This document shows, one piece after another, positions 35,129-43,958 of a stretch of 64,000 bases of DNA; within the stretch, counting starts at the first letter, position 1, and every line of letters begins with the position of its first letter. The stretch lies in assembly GCA_963714795.1 (NCBI GenBank), contig CAVQPS010000010.1, positions 124,001 through 188,000 on the forward strand, given 5' to 3'. The translations under genes were made by a program, and so were the position numbers. Source of the stretch: DATIXJ01 sp963714795. Its GTDB lineage: Bacteria > Bacteroidota > Ignavibacteria > UBA10030 > SZUA-254. The notes under the pieces are model-generated. The model was not told where the DNA came from. It searched no databases and worked only from the letters and a program-made list of their open reading frames with translations.

Positions 35129-35995
35129 TTGAAAAGTTCACATTCGGTATTCGTCATTTTTTTAGTCATCGTCGGAACACTGGCGCTGATTTCGTTGAGC
35201 GTGAAAGGATGGAATTATTATCTCACGCCGCTCGACCAGCGTCCATTCCATGCCGATTACGCCGACATGAAGCCATCCGGACCGTATAGTCACGGTCTTG
35301 GCATTATCGGAAGCGTGTTGATCATTATCGGTGTTTCGTTATACTCCTGCCGCAAGCGGATGCGATCTCTCTGGAACCTTGGAAAACTTTCCCGCTGGCT
35401 GGAATTTCATATTTTTCTCTGCCTTGTCGGACCGACTCTCGTCATTTATCATACCACATTTAAAGAGGGCGGTATTGCAGCGATAACATTATGGACAATG
35501 CTCTCGGTCGTTGCCAGCGGCGTCATCGGACGATTTCTGTACACACAAATTCCACGCAACCTGAACGGAACAGAACTGACGCTCGGTGAAATCCGATCGG
35601 AGATGCAAAACCTCGGAACTGTTTTAGAAGCGGACGATCTCGGCGCAAGAGTTATCCGCGTCATCGATAATGCTTTCGAACAAATTCAGCCGCCGGAAGG
35701 AATCGCCGGCGCCGTAAATACGTTTTTTCACCTTGAACAGATCAAGGTGAAAACTCATCACAGCGTTCATTTGATGATTGAAGCAAGTCATCTTCCGGTG
35801 GAAGCTGCAAAAAAAATTCAGGGAGCGGCGTCCGAGCGGGCATCCCTGCTTCAAAAATCTCTTCTTCTTTCACAAGTGGAGCGTTTATTTTATTACTGGC
35901 ACGCGATTCACCTGCCGTTTACCGTGATCATGTTTATCACACTTGCCGCGCACGTGACCGTTTCCATCCTGCTCGGCTACCGGTGGATATTTTAA
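35129..35995 (+). CDS. Di-heme integral-membrane cytochrome b
   Basis: The 288-residue protein has five predicted helices (about 6-24, 55-73, 91-110, 115-138, 262-282) with a 120-residue loop before the last. His94 and His108 on helix 3 and His261 and His275 on helix 5 both show the H-x13-H spacing of b-type cytochromes that hold two hemes between two helices. It fits a cytochrome b561 or ferric-reductase-like membrane subunit that would pass electrons to or from the quinone pool or a cytosolic donor. The start is a TTG without a clear ribosome site, so the N-terminus is uncertain. Thirteen bases separate it from the 20-heme gene. Confidence 0.8.
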   Translation: MKSSHSVFVIFLVIVGTLALISLSVKGWNYYLTPLDQRPFHADYADMKPSGPYSHGLGIIGSVLIIIGVSLYSCRKRMRSLWNLGKLSRWLEFHIFLCLVGPTLVIYHTTFKEGGIAAITLWTMLSVVASGVIGRFLYTQIPRNLNGTELTLGEIRSEMQNLGTVLEADDLGARVIRVIDNAFEQIQPPEGIAGAVNTFFHLEQIKVKTHHSVHLMIEASHLPVEAAKKIQGAASERASLLQKSLLLSQVERLFYYWHAIHLPFTVIMFITLAAHVTVSILLGYRWIF

Positions 35996-36008
35996 AAACC
36001 ACACGTTG

Positions 36009-37658
36009 ATGCAAAAAAAATTGACAATACAAAATATATATTTTTTGAGTGTGTTTATTTTGACTTCAACGACATCGAGTTTTAGCCAGTTTTCTCCCGG
36101 TGAATTGTCGCGCGCACATCAAACATTGGAAGGGACCGAAAATTGCACGAAGTGTCATGACGTCGGTAAGGAAATCAGCGGTACAAAATGCCTCAGTTGC
36201 CATCAGGAAATTCAGGAACAAATTACTGCACGGCATGGTTTTCATTTTTCCAATTCATCACAGGCATGCGTTGTTTGCCATAAAGATCATCTTGGCAGAG
36301 ATGCAAAAACCGTGCAATTTGATGAGAAGAAATTCGATCACGACCAAACCGGATTCCACCTCAACGGCAAACACTCAGACCTGACATGTGAAAAATGCCA
36401 TGCCGATGCACATATCGTCAACCAATCCGTCAATACTCTTCTTGCAAAATATCCTCATCGTTCGTATTTAGGATTACTATCGACATGCAATCCCTGTCAT
36501 ACCGATCCGCACAACGGAAAGTTCAAACAGGAATGCTCGAGCTGTCACAACACGACAACATGGACGACGGTAAAGAATTTCGATCATTCCAGCACCAAAT
36601 TTCCACTGGATGGAAAACATGTCGATGTTTCGTGCAACAAATGTCATCCCGGTTTGACGAGTACCAAAAAGGATGAACATCCGGATATGAAAACGCAAGC
36701 GTTCACGGATTGCTCACCGTGTCATTCATCGCCGCACGTTTCGAAATTTGAAAATAAAACATGCAACTCTTGTCACACGTCGGACGGATGGAACCAAGCG
36801 CTCAGGAAACCGTTCGATCACAACATGACACGATATCGGTTAGTTGAAAAACACACGACCGTTCGTTGTGAACAATGCCATCATGAAAGCGAAAAAGCCG
36901 CGTTTGCAAAAGTATTTCTTCTTCCCCATCAACAATGTATTGACTGCCATGAAGACAAACATCACGGGGAATTCAAACAACGGTACAACAATAATTGTGC
37001 AACGTGCCATACTGAACGCGGGTACAAACCGTCCACCTTTACTCTGGCGAAACACGCATCAACAAATTTTTCGCTTACGGGCGGGCATCTTGCAATTACC
37101 TGTTACGATTGTCATTACAGAACCGAAAGCGCCGGTCTCGTATTTCATTTCAACAATTTGGGATGCGAAAGCTGTCACAAAGATGTTCACAACGGAGAGT
37201 TTACTTCGGCAATGAACAAATCCGGGTGCGCCACGTGCCATTCGACAGAGCAATGGAAAACAACGACATTCGATCACTCAGCGACAAAATTTCCTCTCAC
37301 CGGGAAACATGCTTCGGTGCTTTGTTCCGATTGCCATAAGCAAGAAGGAAACAAGAAAGGAATTGTGCAGTTCCGGAAACTTGCCGTTGATTGCGAATCA
37401 TGCCACAACGATATTCATCAACGACAGTTTGTTGTCAACGAGAAAACCGAATGCAGTACGTGCCATAAAACCGAGGGATGGCATAGTCTGACATTCAACC
37501 ACGAAACACAAAGTACGTTTTCACTAAAGGGTGCGCATAAAAATGTCGCCTGCAAAGATTGCCATCACGAAGAAAAAGCCGGTGATGCCCGGTTCGTCCG
37601 CTTTAAACCGCTCGCCACGACATGCGCATCGTGCCATCAACAAAGGAATCTGAAATGA
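36009..37658 (+). CDS. Exported 20-heme c-type cytochrome
   Basis: The 549-residue protein has a signal peptide (YFLSVFILTSTTSSFS) and exactly 20 CxxCH heme-attachment motifs, about one heme per 26 mature residues. Many hemes come in a module with the pattern FDH-x-x-T-x-F-P-L-x-G-K-H...CxxCH, where extra His residues can be distal ligands (for example FDHSSTKFPLDGKH and FDHSATKFPLTGKH). A frame codon TTG precedes the chosen ATG. Expected in the periplasm or at the outer membrane as an electron wire. Its TGA overlaps the ATG of the 25-heme gene (ATGA). Confidence 0.93.
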   Translation: MQKKLTIQNIYFLSVFILTSTTSSFSQFSPGELSRAHQTLEGTENCTKCHDVGKEISGTKCLSCHQEIQEQITARHGFHFSNSSQACVVCHKDHLGRDAKTVQFDEKKFDHDQTGFHLNGKHSDLTCEKCHADAHIVNQSVNTLLAKYPHRSYLGLLSTCNPCHTDPHNGKFKQECSSCHNTTTWTTVKNFDHSSTKFPLDGKHVDVSCNKCHPGLTSTKKDEHPDMKTQAFTDCSPCHSSPHVSKFENKTCNSCHTSDGWNQALRKPFDHNMTRYRLVEKHTTVRCEQCHHESEKAAFAKVFLLPHQQCIDCHEDKHHGEFKQRYNNNCATCHTERGYKPSTFTLAKHASTNFSLTGGHLAITCYDCHYRTESAGLVFHFNNLGCESCHKDVHNGEFTSAMNKSGCATCHSTEQWKTTTFDHSATKFPLTGKHASVLCSDCHKQEGNKKGIVQFRKLAVDCESCHNDIHQRQFVVNEKTECSTCHKTEGWHSLTFNHETQSTFSLKGAHKNVACKDCHHEEKAGDARFVRFKPLATTCASCHQQRNLK

Positions 37659-39535
37659 AAAGGATTGTATTTTTCCTGGTGATGTTCATTCAATGTGCGG
37701 TGGCACAGGATTCCCCCCACGGCAATATTACCATTCCGTGCGAGTCCTGCCATACATCCGACTCATGGAAGATGCGTCCCGATGCATCATTCGACCACAA
37801 GTCGACAGGATTCGAATTAGAAGGCCGGCACAAAGTCATCCAATGCGCTTCCTGTCATGAGAATCTCGTATTCACACAAAAGAATACTGCACAGAAGAAT
37901 AATGATTGTACGACCTGCCATACCGACGTGCACAAATCCGATTTGGGACCAAATTGTTTACAGTGCCATTCGATGGAATCGTGGATTATCTCCGACATCA
38001 AACAGATGCATCAGCAGACACGGTTTCCTCTCATCGGAAGACATGCGCTCGCAGATTGCAATGTATGCCATTCATTGGCAACACCTCATCAATATGCAGG
38101 CACTCCACTGACGTGTATCGGGTGCCATCGCCCGGAATATGAAGCGACTACCAGTCCTAATCACGTAACCCAACATTTTACGATCGATTGCAGTCAGTGT
38201 CATGCTATTACGGCACCGGCCTGGCCCGGAAGTTTCAATCATAGCCTCACCACTTTTCCTTTGACGGGTGCACACCAGGCGGTCTTATGCTTACAATGCC
38301 ATATCAATTCACAGTTCAACGGCATCGCAACGGATTGTTACAGTTGTCATATAAAAGATTTTACAAACGTACAATCACCGAATCATATTGCCGGTGGTTT
38401 CAGTCATGCGTGCCAGACGTGTCACACAACTTCAGCATGGAATCCTGCAACATTTGATCACAACACAACAAGATTTCCGCTGACAGGCGCTCATCAAACC
38501 ATTCTCTGCCAGGCATGTCATACAAACGGCAATTATCAACTCGTCTACAGCAGTTGCGTACAATGCCATAATACTGATTTTCAAGGAACAACAAATCCCA
38601 GCCATGTCGCGGGAAATTTCAGTACGAATTGCCAGACGTGTCATAATACTGTCGCATGGCAACCCGCAACGTTCGACCATTCAACGACCAAGTTCCCGTT
38701 GACCGGAGCACATCAAGCCGTTCTTTGTCAAACCTGTCACACAAACAATAATTATCAACTCGTTTACAGCAGTTGTGTGCAATGCCATAATGCCGATTTT
38801 CAAGGTGCGACCAATCCGAATCACGTTTCCGGAGGTTTCAGCACAAATTGTACAACGTGTCATTCGACGACTGCATGGCAGCCGGCAACATTCGATCATT
38901 CCACGACAAAGTTCCCGTTGACAGGAGCTCATCAAGCTGTTCTTTGTCAGACATGCCACACAAACGGTAATTATCAATTGGTTTATTCCAGTTGCATTCA
39001 ATGCCACAATGCAGATTTTGTCGGTGCTACAAACCCGAATCACGTTTCCGGAGGTTTCAGCACAAATTGTACAACATGCCATTCGACGACGGCGTGGCAA
39101 CCGGCAACGTTCGACCATTCAACGACAAATTTTCCGTTAACCGGAGCACATACCTCCGTTCTTTGTCAAACATGTCATACAAACGGTAATTATCAACTTG
39201 TGTACAGCGGTTGCTATTCTTGTCATGCAACAGATTACAGCGGCACAACAAATCCGAATCACACGGCCGCAGGATTCCCGACAACGTGCCAAACGTGCCA
39301 TACCACAACCGCCTGGACCGGGGCAACATTCAACCACACATGGTTTCCGACGAGTCACGGAAATGCCGGCGGTGTCTGTGCAACATGCCATACAAATCCT
39401 TCGGATTATACCGTATTCCAGTGTACCGTTTGCCACACACAATCTCAGACGACTTCCGAGCACTCAGGCGTGAGCGGTTATGTCTGGAACAGCACCAATT
39501 GTTATCAATGTCACCCGAACGGCAAAGGAGGATAA
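37655..39535 (+). CDS. Exported 25-heme c-type cytochrome with tandem tri-heme units
   Basis: The 626-residue protein has a signal peptide (IVFFLVMFIQCAVA) and 25 CxxCH motifs. Its N-terminal third is diverse. From about residue 249 it consists of four 73-residue units with three hemes each, then a fifth, incomplete unit and a Cys-rich end. Each unit reads CxTCH...FDHSTTKFPLTGAH...CQTCH...CxQCH...NPNHVSGG. The chosen ATG overlaps the stop of the 20-heme gene, so both proteins are made in coupled fashion. Being long and regular it could form an extended heme chain through or outside the outer membrane. The following gene, a barrel protein, begins 121 bp later. Confidence 0.93.
   Translation: MKRIVFFLVMFIQCAVAQDSPHGNITIPCESCHTSDSWKMRPDASFDHKSTGFELEGRHKVIQCASCHENLVFTQKNTAQKNNDCTTCHTDVHKSDLGPNCLQCHSMESWIISDIKQMHQQTRFPLIGRHALADCNVCHSLATPHQYAGTPLTCIGCHRPEYEATTSPNHVTQHFTIDCSQCHAITAPAWPGSFNHSLTTFPLTGAHQAVLCLQCHINSQFNGIATDCYSCHIKDFTNVQSPNHIAGGFSHACQTCHTTSAWNPATFDHNTTRFPLTGAHQTILCQACHTNGNYQLVYSSCVQCHNTDFQGTTNPSHVAGNFSTNCQTCHNTVAWQPATFDHSTTKFPLTGAHQAVLCQTCHTNNNYQLVYSSCVQCHNADFQGATNPNHVSGGFSTNCTTCHSTTAWQPATFDHSTTKFPLTGAHQAVLCQTCHTNGNYQLVYSSCIQCHNADFVGATNPNHVSGGFSTNCTTCHSTTAWQPATFDHSTTNFPLTGAHTSVLCQTCHTNGNYQLVYSGCYSCHATDYSGTTNPNHTAAGFPTTCQTCHTTTAWTGATFNHTWFPTSHGNAGGVCATCHTNPSDYTVFQCTVCHTQSQTTSEHSGVSGYVWNSTNCYQCHPNGKGG
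38399..39274 (+). repeat. Four in-frame 219-bp tandem repeats in the 25-heme gene
   Basis: Equivalent codons (the TTC before each unit) lie at 38399, 38618, 38837, 39056 and 39275, an exact 219-bp period with no indels. Copies two to four are very similar at the DNA level, pointing to recent duplication or gene conversion. Each copy adds three hemes. Confidence 0.9.
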
Positions 39536-39656
39536 CAAAGTTATTAACAACAATCGATACCATGGAATTTATTTTGGAAATACCGAGGGCTGGATTTCTT
39601 GACAGGCCTTGAAAAAATATTGCAACAAAGTCATCACAACGGATAATCAGGCATCT

Positions 39657-41246
39657 ATGAAAAAATTCCTGATATTCTTTTTGATTATGACGGTATCGGC
39701 AATCTGTCAGGAAAAAATCGTCCACGGCAAGGTTACGTACGTAACCGGGGATGCTGTGTATACTTCGCTTGGGCGAAGCGCAGGTATACATGATTCCAGC
39801 ATTATTCATGTCGTAGCGGAAAACGATACGATCGCAACGCTGAAAGTTTTTGCGGTCAGTTCGAAATCATCGGCGTGTAAAATTATAGCGGGAGTACGAA
39901 CACCCAAAATCGACGAGGATGTTATCGGCACGGTTGTACCGGTAGATTCGACTTCTATCGTTGTAAAAAAAGATTCAACAGATATGCGGTCAATCGCCAG
40001 TGACAACACAAAGCAGATATCAAAAAAAGAACAGCCGTCGCAATCGTTCATGTCGCTTCAGGGAAGAATCAGCGCTCAATATTTTACGTACCGGTACTCA
40101 TCATCGCCGAGTTCGGATTTTGCGCAACCGAGCATCGTTGTCAATCTCAACGGAAAATTGAACAACTCGCCGATCCGATTCGAGATGTACGGAAATTTCC
40201 GCACGATTTCGTTCGGAAGCTCGAATCCGTTTTCTTCAAACAGCACGAACCAGTCGAGAATTTACAAACTCGCCGTCGATTATGACGACAGCGTTAACGT
40301 TCTTTCCGTCGGACGCATCATTCCTGCCTATGCCGCATCGGCCGGATATATCGATGGAGCGATGATCACGCGGAAATTCGATAAACTCATTCTCGGAACT
40401 GCGTTGGGATTTGAGCCGGATTTCACGCAGCAATCATTTACGAGTGCCATGAAGAAATTTACAATCTTCGGAGCATACGCTAATACCGACGGAATCCGAT
40501 ACAATGCCGGCTTACTCTATTCGAAACGATTTTATAATTCAGCACTCGACCGCGAAGTTGTAAGCGGGTCGTTCAATATATTCCCTTCGAACGATATATT
40601 TCTTTTTTCTCAAAGTGATGTTGATTTACGGACAAAATCCGGTTCCGATTTGATCAGTCGCGCAAAATTATCGTCACTTGTCGCCACGGTGAATTACCGT
40701 GCAACCGATTTTTTATCTGTCGGCGGCGGAGTCAATGCGTGGAGACCGACCTATTCGTTTTCCACGATCGCTCAATTACCGGACTCATTGATAGATCAGC
40801 AGTTACGCACCAGTCCGGATATCAATGTAAATATTAATTTACCGGAAGGGTTCTCACTCCGAAACGATTATTCTCCCTTAACAAGCACCGAGAAATTTGG
40901 AAAAGAATATTTGAATAATAGTTCGATCACGTGGTCGAATGTCCTCAACGAAGGCGTTATGCTTCAAGGCACGATGAATATTAATTCCACGGACTACAAT
41001 GCAACGCATGGCTTTGGCGGAAGCGCACGAAAATCGTTCAGCGACATCGCCGATTTCACGGTCCGGTATCAATGGTACCGGTACAACCTCGTCAACAGCA
41101 CTGAAATCGACCGGAGCAAATCGCTGAGCACGGATCTGATGATATTCCTTACCCGCTCGTTAACACTTTGGGGAAGCTACGAATGGCTGACCGGTACATA
41201 CACCAACGGTCAAACAATTCTCACCGAATTGAGCTTGCGATTCTAA
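39657..41246 (+). CDS. Outer-membrane beta-barrel protein of the cytochrome cluster
   Basis: The 529-residue protein has a signal peptide (KFLIFFLIMTVSAICQ), a small N-terminal domain (about 20-105; GKVTYVTGDAVYTSLGR, typical of a beta-barrel-like fold) and from about residue 130 a series of amphipathic strands (ISAQYFTYRYSSS, IRFEMYGNFRTIS, LSVGRIIPAYAASAGY), ending in ILTELSLRF with a terminal Phe, the usual barrel signal. No CxxCH is present. Placed between the decaheme-type genes and the oxidoreductase, it could be the porin sheath of a porin-cytochrome conduit; this is inferred from context and no family name is recognised. Its TAA shares a base with the next ATG. Confidence 0.8.
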   Translation: MKKFLIFFLIMTVSAICQEKIVHGKVTYVTGDAVYTSLGRSAGIHDSSIIHVVAENDTIATLKVFAVSSKSSACKIIAGVRTPKIDEDVIGTVVPVDSTSIVVKKDSTDMRSIASDNTKQISKKEQPSQSFMSLQGRISAQYFTYRYSSSPSSDFAQPSIVVNLNGKLNNSPIRFEMYGNFRTISFGSSNPFSSNSTNQSRIYKLAVDYDDSVNVLSVGRIIPAYAASAGYIDGAMITRKFDKLILGTALGFEPDFTQQSFTSAMKKFTIFGAYANTDGIRYNAGLLYSKRFYNSALDREVVSGSFNIFPSNDIFLFSQSDVDLRTKSGSDLISRAKLSSLVATVNYRATDFLSVGGGVNAWRPTYSFSTIAQLPDSLIDQQLRTSPDINVNINLPEGFSLRNDYSPLTSTEKFGKEYLNNSSITWSNVLNEGVMLQGTMNINSTDYNATHGFGGSARKSFSDIADFTVRYQWYRYNLVNSTEIDRSKSLSTDLMIFLTRSLTLWGSYEWLTGTYTNGQTILTELSLRF

Positions 41247-42557
41247 TGGAAACACTCTACACATCGGTCATCTTCGGTGTATTACTGCTTCTCATCGGCG
41301 TGCCGTATTGGGTGAAAGCATTCCGGCACAGAAAAGAGGCCAAGCAAATCCACGGGAAGACAGTCAAAGCAGGACTCGGCGAACCGGTCACGCTTCATCC
41401 CAAGATCGATATCACGACATGCATTGGTTGTGCGAGCTGTGTGAAAATTTGTCCGGAAAGTGTGCTTGGCATCGTCGATGGCCGCGCAGCGGTCATCAGC
41501 GGTTTACGATGTGTGGGACACTCACTGTGCGCTGATATTTGTCCCGTGGGAGCGATCACGATGACGTTCGGAACGCCGCGTGCCGGGATGGAAATTCCAC
41601 TCTATGATGAGAATTATAAAACCAATATTGAAGGTATTTATATTGTTGGCGAACTTGGCGGCATCGGATTAATCAGGAATGCGATCGAACAGGGGAAAAA
41701 AGCAATCGGGCATATTGCATCCGTTCCACGGAAATCGAGTGAAGGAGTTTTCGATGTGGCAATTATCGGCGCCGGACCGGCCGGTATCGGTGCTGCGCTC
41801 TCGGCAAAAGCATCGAACCTGACCCATGTCGTTCTGGAACAATACGATCTCGGCGGATCAATACTTCATTATCCGAGACAAAAACTCGTTCTCACTTCTC
41901 CGGTTGAATTACCCCTCTACGGAAAATTGAAAGTTTCTGAAATCAGCAAAGAAGAATTGCTCGGAATTTTCACTTCCATCGTGAAAGATTTCGCCCTTCG
42001 GATCCGAACGGGAGAAAAAGTCGAATCGATTACGAAGGAAAACGGCATTTTTCTTTTGAAAACTTCAATGGAAACTTTTCGGGCATCAAACGTTGTCCTT
42101 GCATTGGGTCGAAGGGGATCTCCCAAAAAACTCATGTCCCTGGAGAGGATCTTCCCGAAAGTATAGTACCGATTGATCGAAGCGGAAAAATACACGAACA
42201 GGAATATTCTCGTTGTCGGCGGCGGCGACAGCGCCGTGGAAGCGGCGATCGCGCTTGCACGCCAGAAGAGGAAATACGGTTTCGTTAAGTTATCGGCGGG
42301 AAGATTTTGTTCGATTGAAAGAAAAGAACGACAAGGAAATACGGGAATCGATAAAATCCGGCAGAGTGCGCGCCATCTTCAATTCCGAAGTAACGGAAAT
42401 CCAACCGGAGACTGTTTTGGTACAGGAGCAAAAAATCATTCATAACCTCAAGAACGATTTCGTGTTTATTTTTGCGGGAGGGGAATTGCCTTCGGAGTTT
42501 CTCAAAAAGATCGGAGTCCAATTGCGAACGGAGGAAATAAAAACCAACGCGGCTTAA
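41246..42557 (+). pseudogene. Membrane-anchored ferredoxin/flavin NAD(P)-oxidoreductase, reading frame interrupted
   Basis: The product begins with one membrane helix (1-20), then two ferredoxin-type motifs: C59-x2-C62-x2-C65-x3-C69-P and C89-x2-H92-x2-C95-x3-C99-P, with His in place of one Cys. An FAD-binding GAGPAG (175-180) and an NAD(P)-binding VVGGGDSAVEAA follow, as in YpdA/thioredoxin-reductase-like proteins without a redox CxxC. The frame breaks in a short span: a base is missing near 42134, one is extra near 42157, TAG stands at 42164-42166 and one base is extra near 42266, after which ETVLVQEQKIIHNL and FIFAGGELPSEFL continue to the TAA. It would feed electrons from NAD(P)H into the cytochromes. 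Decay or sequence error are both possible. Confidence 0.82.
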
Positions 42558-43300
42558 CCTGCCTCCTGCATTCCTGCGGCGCGTTTTAGTTTTTCGATTT
42601 CCTTGTTCGTTAAAAATCGCCACTGACCTCGTTTCAATCCGTCGTACGATATATCCGCATACACAACACGGTCTAATTTTTTTACCACATAATCCAACGC
42701 TTCGAACATCCGGTGAATTTGCCGGTTCTTCCCTTCGTGTATAACGATGCCGACCATATTCCCTTTTCCGCCGGGAAGCATCTGAATATCCGCAGGCGCT
42801 GTTTTCCCATCGGAGAGCCGGATTCCCAGCGCTAATTTCTCCGCATCTTTCGGAGCCAACGGTTTATCGAGTGTTACCTGATATGCTTTTTTGATTTCCT
42901 GTTTCGGATGCATCAGTTTGTTTGCAAAACTGCCGTCGTTCGTTAGCAGCAAAACACCGGTGGTACTGCGGTCGAGGCGGCCGATCGGATAGACGCGCTG
43001 TTTCAATTTGACATATTCCATGACCGTCGTGCGTCCCCGTTCATCGCTCGCAGTGGTGATGCAGTCGTGCGGTTTGTTGAACACGATATAGACCGGCTCA
43101 TCCAAAATGACGACCTGATTCTCATTCAGAAATACTTTATCGAGCATCGGATCGATTTTCATGCCGAGAGACGTAACGACTTTCCCGTTGACTCTCACTT
43201 TCCCTTCCTCGATCAATGCATCGGCTTTCCGCCGCGATGCAACTCCTGCCATCGACAGGAATTTATTTAAACGGATGCGTTCTTCTTCAATTACATTCAT
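42554..43300 (-). CDS. 23S rRNA pseudouridine synthase, RluB/RsuA family
   Basis: The 248-residue protein has an N-terminal S4 RNA-binding domain (IRLNKFLSMAGVASRRKADALI) and the pseudouridine synthase core with catalytic Asp in YPIGRLDRSTTG and the closing HEGKNRQIHRM. The family isomerises a uridine of rRNA, RluB-type at 23S position 2605 being the closest known role. The frame runs 51 codons upstream, but those encode an unrelated hydrophobic stretch; the Met at 43300 directly precedes the S4 domain. Its stop overlaps that of the convergent oxidoreductase gene. A second family member is at 63076-63804. Confidence 0.92.
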   Translation of the reverse strand: MNVIEEERIRLNKFLSMAGVASRRKADALIEEGKVRVNGKVVTSLGMKIDPMLDKVFLNENQVVILDEPVYIVFNKPHDCITTASDERGRTTVMEYVKLKQRVYPIGRLDRSTTGVLLLTNDGSFANKLMHPKQEIKKAYQVTLDKPLAPKDAEKLALGIRLSDGKTAPADIQMLPGGKGNMVGIVIHEGKNRQIHRMFEALDYVVKKLDRVVYADISYDGLKRGQWRFLTNKEIEKLKRAAGMQEAG

Positions 43301-43958
43301 AGATTGTATTGGGATTTCAGGAAAATGAGATTTAATAAATTCATTACAAATGTTTTGTAGACTAGCACGACGGTGTTTCAATCGATAATATGCTGCAAGT
43401 ATCAATGCTGAGAATAAACCAAAGACTGTAAACAGAATTGATTTTGAAAACAATCACTATATTGGGAGCATAAAGAAATACTACGGCAAACCAAGAGGCT
43501 TCCGACTCGGCACCGTCTTTATAATGGCTCACCTTCTCTAACCCATTGCATAGCGATGATGTTTTGATAGTCTGAATTTCCAGCCAAATTTAATATAGAC
43601 ATATGAGAATAATCCAACTATTATGCCAGCAATCGCAATTGAAAGTACACTAACACTTGACTGAACGCTGAAGATCGGAGGAATTCACTCCAAACTCGGA
43701 AACACTCCCCAAAGAATTGCATTCACAGAAAACGAATATAATTATAAATTGTATAAAATTCGCCAACCGTAGTATGCCATGGCAGACCATGTGTAAGGAA
43801 AAATACTTCGGTAAGCATGAGAAGTATGCATGTTGCAGAAACTAAGGCAAAGTATTTTAGTCATGATCTTAAGCAATCAGATTATTGTAACCAGAGGAAA
43901 TCGCATTGGCAAAGATTTCCAAGCAATATTTACGCAAAAGAAATTATAAAAACACTTC
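43301..43958 (-). other. Gene-free AT-rich region with remnants of membrane proteins
   Basis: No intact gene is seen in 658 bp. On the minus strand several short hydrophobic frames are broken by stops: ALVSATCILLMLTEVFFLTHG around 43750-43860, SVLSIAIAGIIVGLFSYVYIKF (43520-43680) ending in HHRYAMG-stop, and SILFTVFGLFSALILAAYY (43380-43453), which runs in frame into the rluB-like gene. They look like pieces of one or two decayed integral-membrane genes. Base composition is visibly more AT-rich than the flanks. Confidence 0.4.

Noticed and set aside
34908..35141. 77-codon minus-strand frame upstream of the cytochrome genes
   Set aside because: Composition follows the AT-rich DNA (many N, I, K, H, Y), no motif, no ribosome site, and it lies over the likely control region of the plus-strand operon.
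38432..39118. Open minus-strand frames of 82 and 145 codons with Cys- and Leu-rich repeats
   Set aside because: They are mirror frames of the tandem-repeat cytochrome; their regular CxxC-like look comes from the 219-bp repeat on the other strand.
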